A stretch of 17,503 nucleotides of DNA from Candidatus Zixiibacteriota bacterium (GTDB lineage: Bacteria; Blakebacterota; Blakebacteria; Blakebacterales; Blakebacteraceae): assembly GCA_030604325.1 (NCBI GenBank), contig JAUVWC010000001.1:1-17503 (forward strand), written 5' to 3'. Below the pieces are notes generated by a model, which made no database searches, was not told the DNA's origin, and saw nothing but the letters and a program-made list of their open reading frames with translations. The position numbers and the translations under genes are program-made. Of the stretch, positions 17,101 through 17,503 are shown piece by piece. Each line of letters begins with the position of its first letter. The stretch's first letter is position 1.

Positions 17101-17503
17101 TCGAAGAAGCTGTTGCTGAAATACATGGCACGCCGGCAGCGATCTGGTCACCGCCCCGCCTGGAACTGCCGGGTGAGGCATTTCTGCCGGAGGCATATGT
17201 CTCGGCGGCGGGCCTGAGACTGGAATTCTACCGACGCGCGGTGGAAGCCCGTTCGATCGAAGAAGTCGGAGGCCTGTATGCAGAGCTGCGGGACAGGTTC
17301 GGGCCGCTACCTCCCGAAGCGGGTGCCCTGCTCGACGCTTCTATCATGCGGATTATGGGTGCGGAACTTGGTCTCGACTCGCTGGTTGTACAGAAGAATA
17401 TGTTGATAGGGAGGCTTCCTGCCGATCGCATACTCGATCGGCCTTCCTGGGAAGCATTTCTAGAGCGGCTGGGCTCGGCGGCACAGTTTACCGGCCACGC
17501 GCC
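14112..17503 (+). CDS. mfd: Transcription-repair coupling factor Mfd, 3'-truncated by window edge
   Basis: Mfd removes RNA polymerase stalled at DNA damage and recruits UvrA for nucleotide excision repair. The frame is open from the ATG at 14112 (overlapping the upstream stop as ATGA) to the window end, 1130 codons; Mfd is usually about 1150 residues, so only the extreme C-terminus is missing. The N-terminal UvrB-like region contains EFAVRGGLIDIS and RVEFWGDRIESLREF (from about residue 194). The polymerase-binding CarD-like domain starts at about residue 497 with GDLVVHVDHGIGRYEGL. The helicase core is complete: Walker A GDVGYGKT (646-653), DEEHRF (from Asp747), SLTATPIPRTLHMSLLGIRD, and IVESGLDLPNANTLLVNRAD followed by LAQLYQLRGRVGRS. 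RIRGAGNLLG-type sequence (EIRGAGNLLGAQQHG) follows, then the start of the TRCF C-terminal domain. All catalytic motifs are present. Its tight coupling to a two-component system is unusual in my knowledge of mfd neighbourhoods. Confidence 0.97.
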   Translation, partial: MTSIERAPCAPLLEEWREAVAGTSIFQTVSDRIRRGENIELPTLPGSLPIVLLAVVVRELPGMGLLAVLPEPEEAEAAALDFAALLGEGTVRLLPPWPFAAYEELSPSPLLSFERCDALVHLCRLAAGTGNIAGDARDEIGGVVVTSAPALTQWSADRRELLASELELVRGGERSFEELVERLIELGYERTGMVEGPAEFAVRGGLIDISPPSRGQGIRVEFWGDRIESLREFKLRDQRAVGVLGGVSVPAVREVPMHEEAMVRALERAGTDLAGGILPDTPLERALEREQFWEGLQWYLPLFVRTPSTVADLLPDGSIVVMWEPERVEETLLELHRQAAEDYAGLEQPGGWLPPERILTPADILDRLRDSFPGVNLPLVAAPGAEAVRTDAGRAPAVSGEFNRLREEIERLHRKGLTPTILVEEEGQRRRLADLLGEEVEEGPRLLLGQLSEGFVWPEARLAVWPDHEIFRRPRRSRRPRTVGGRFIRSYRSLNVGDLVVHVDHGIGRYEGLRGLEVDGVHTELLELVYAGGDRLLVPIDQMARVQRYIGAKADATPPLNTLGGKVWERAVERARTDLFEMAEELARLYAARKTLRGTAYPPDDLLMEELEASFPYGETQDQVRAVEEVKRDLESSKNMDRLICGDVGYGKTEVAIRAGLKVIEGGGQVAVLVPTTVLAQQHLETFRQRLDGFPVRIEMLSRFRTRSQQRRTLEDLASGQVDLVIGTHRLLSRDVSFSRLGLVVVDEEHRFGVRAKEKLKSIRTQVDVLSLTATPIPRTLHMSLLGIRDISIITTPPEDRLPIHTEVVRFDEGRIEGAIRREMDRGGQIFFVHNRVQSIDAAVGLVGRLVPEARIGLAHGQMNERKLERAMLEFASGGTDVLVSTMIVESGLDLPNANTLLVNRADRLGLAQLYQLRGRVGRSSQKAYAYFLVPPGHRLNRDARRRLQAVQEHSELGAGLNLAMRDLEIRGAGNLLGAQQHGYIAAVGYDLFQEMLEEAVAEIHGTPAAIWSPPRLELPGEAFLPEAYVSAAGLRLEFYRRAVEARSIEEVGGLYAELRDRFGPLPPEAGALLDASIMRIMGAELGLDSLVVQKNMLIGRLPADRILDRPSWEAFLERLGSAAQFTGHA

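Overview
This window comes from a diderm (Gram-negative-type) bacterium. All genes lie on the + strand, are tightly packed and moderately GC-rich. The outer-membrane barrel, the secreted envelope proteins and the NtrY/NtrX pair indicate two membranes. Phylum cannot be fixed by eye; gene order and the unusual proteins suggest an uncultivated lineage, perhaps near the FCB group (low confidence).

Positions 1-7268 hold the classic replication-origin housekeeping cluster: dnaN (5' end cut by the window edge), recF, a DUF721/DciA gene, gyrB and gyrA. The genes overlap or are separated by a few bases, except for 43 bp before dciA. Two features stand out. RecF has Gln where the Walker A Lys should be. 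Both gyrase subunits carry lysine-rich, histone-H1-like low-complexity tails, at the N-terminus of GyrB and the C-terminus of GyrA, each built from short tandem DNA repeats.

Positions 7269-7727 are the only real intergenic gap (459 bp), more AT-rich than its surroundings. It holds a perfect-consensus DnaA box, several inverted and direct repeats, and a near-perfect sigma-54 (-24/-12) promoter at 7624-7640. The predicted transcript would start near 7651 with a hairpin and a 77-nt leader ending in a strong Shine-Dalgarno site.

Positions 7728-17503 form a second, apparently co-transcribed group: a secreted outer-membrane protein with a bactofilin-like beta-helix in front of an Omp85/BamA-type barrel, a secreted toastrack-like protein (DUF4097/LiaF-C type), a secreted DUF4390 protein, an NtrY-like membrane histidine kinase, an NtrX-like sigma-54 activator with intact GAFTGA, and mfd (3' end cut by the window edge). 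The last four are spaced by 3 bp or overlap.

The main hypothesis is a self-contained envelope-sensing circuit. The kinase/activator pair encoded in the operon would switch on the sigma-54 promoter at the operon's own head, controlling surface proteins and also the transcription-repair coupling factor. Promoter and activator motifs are visible in the sequence; the regulatory link is inference.
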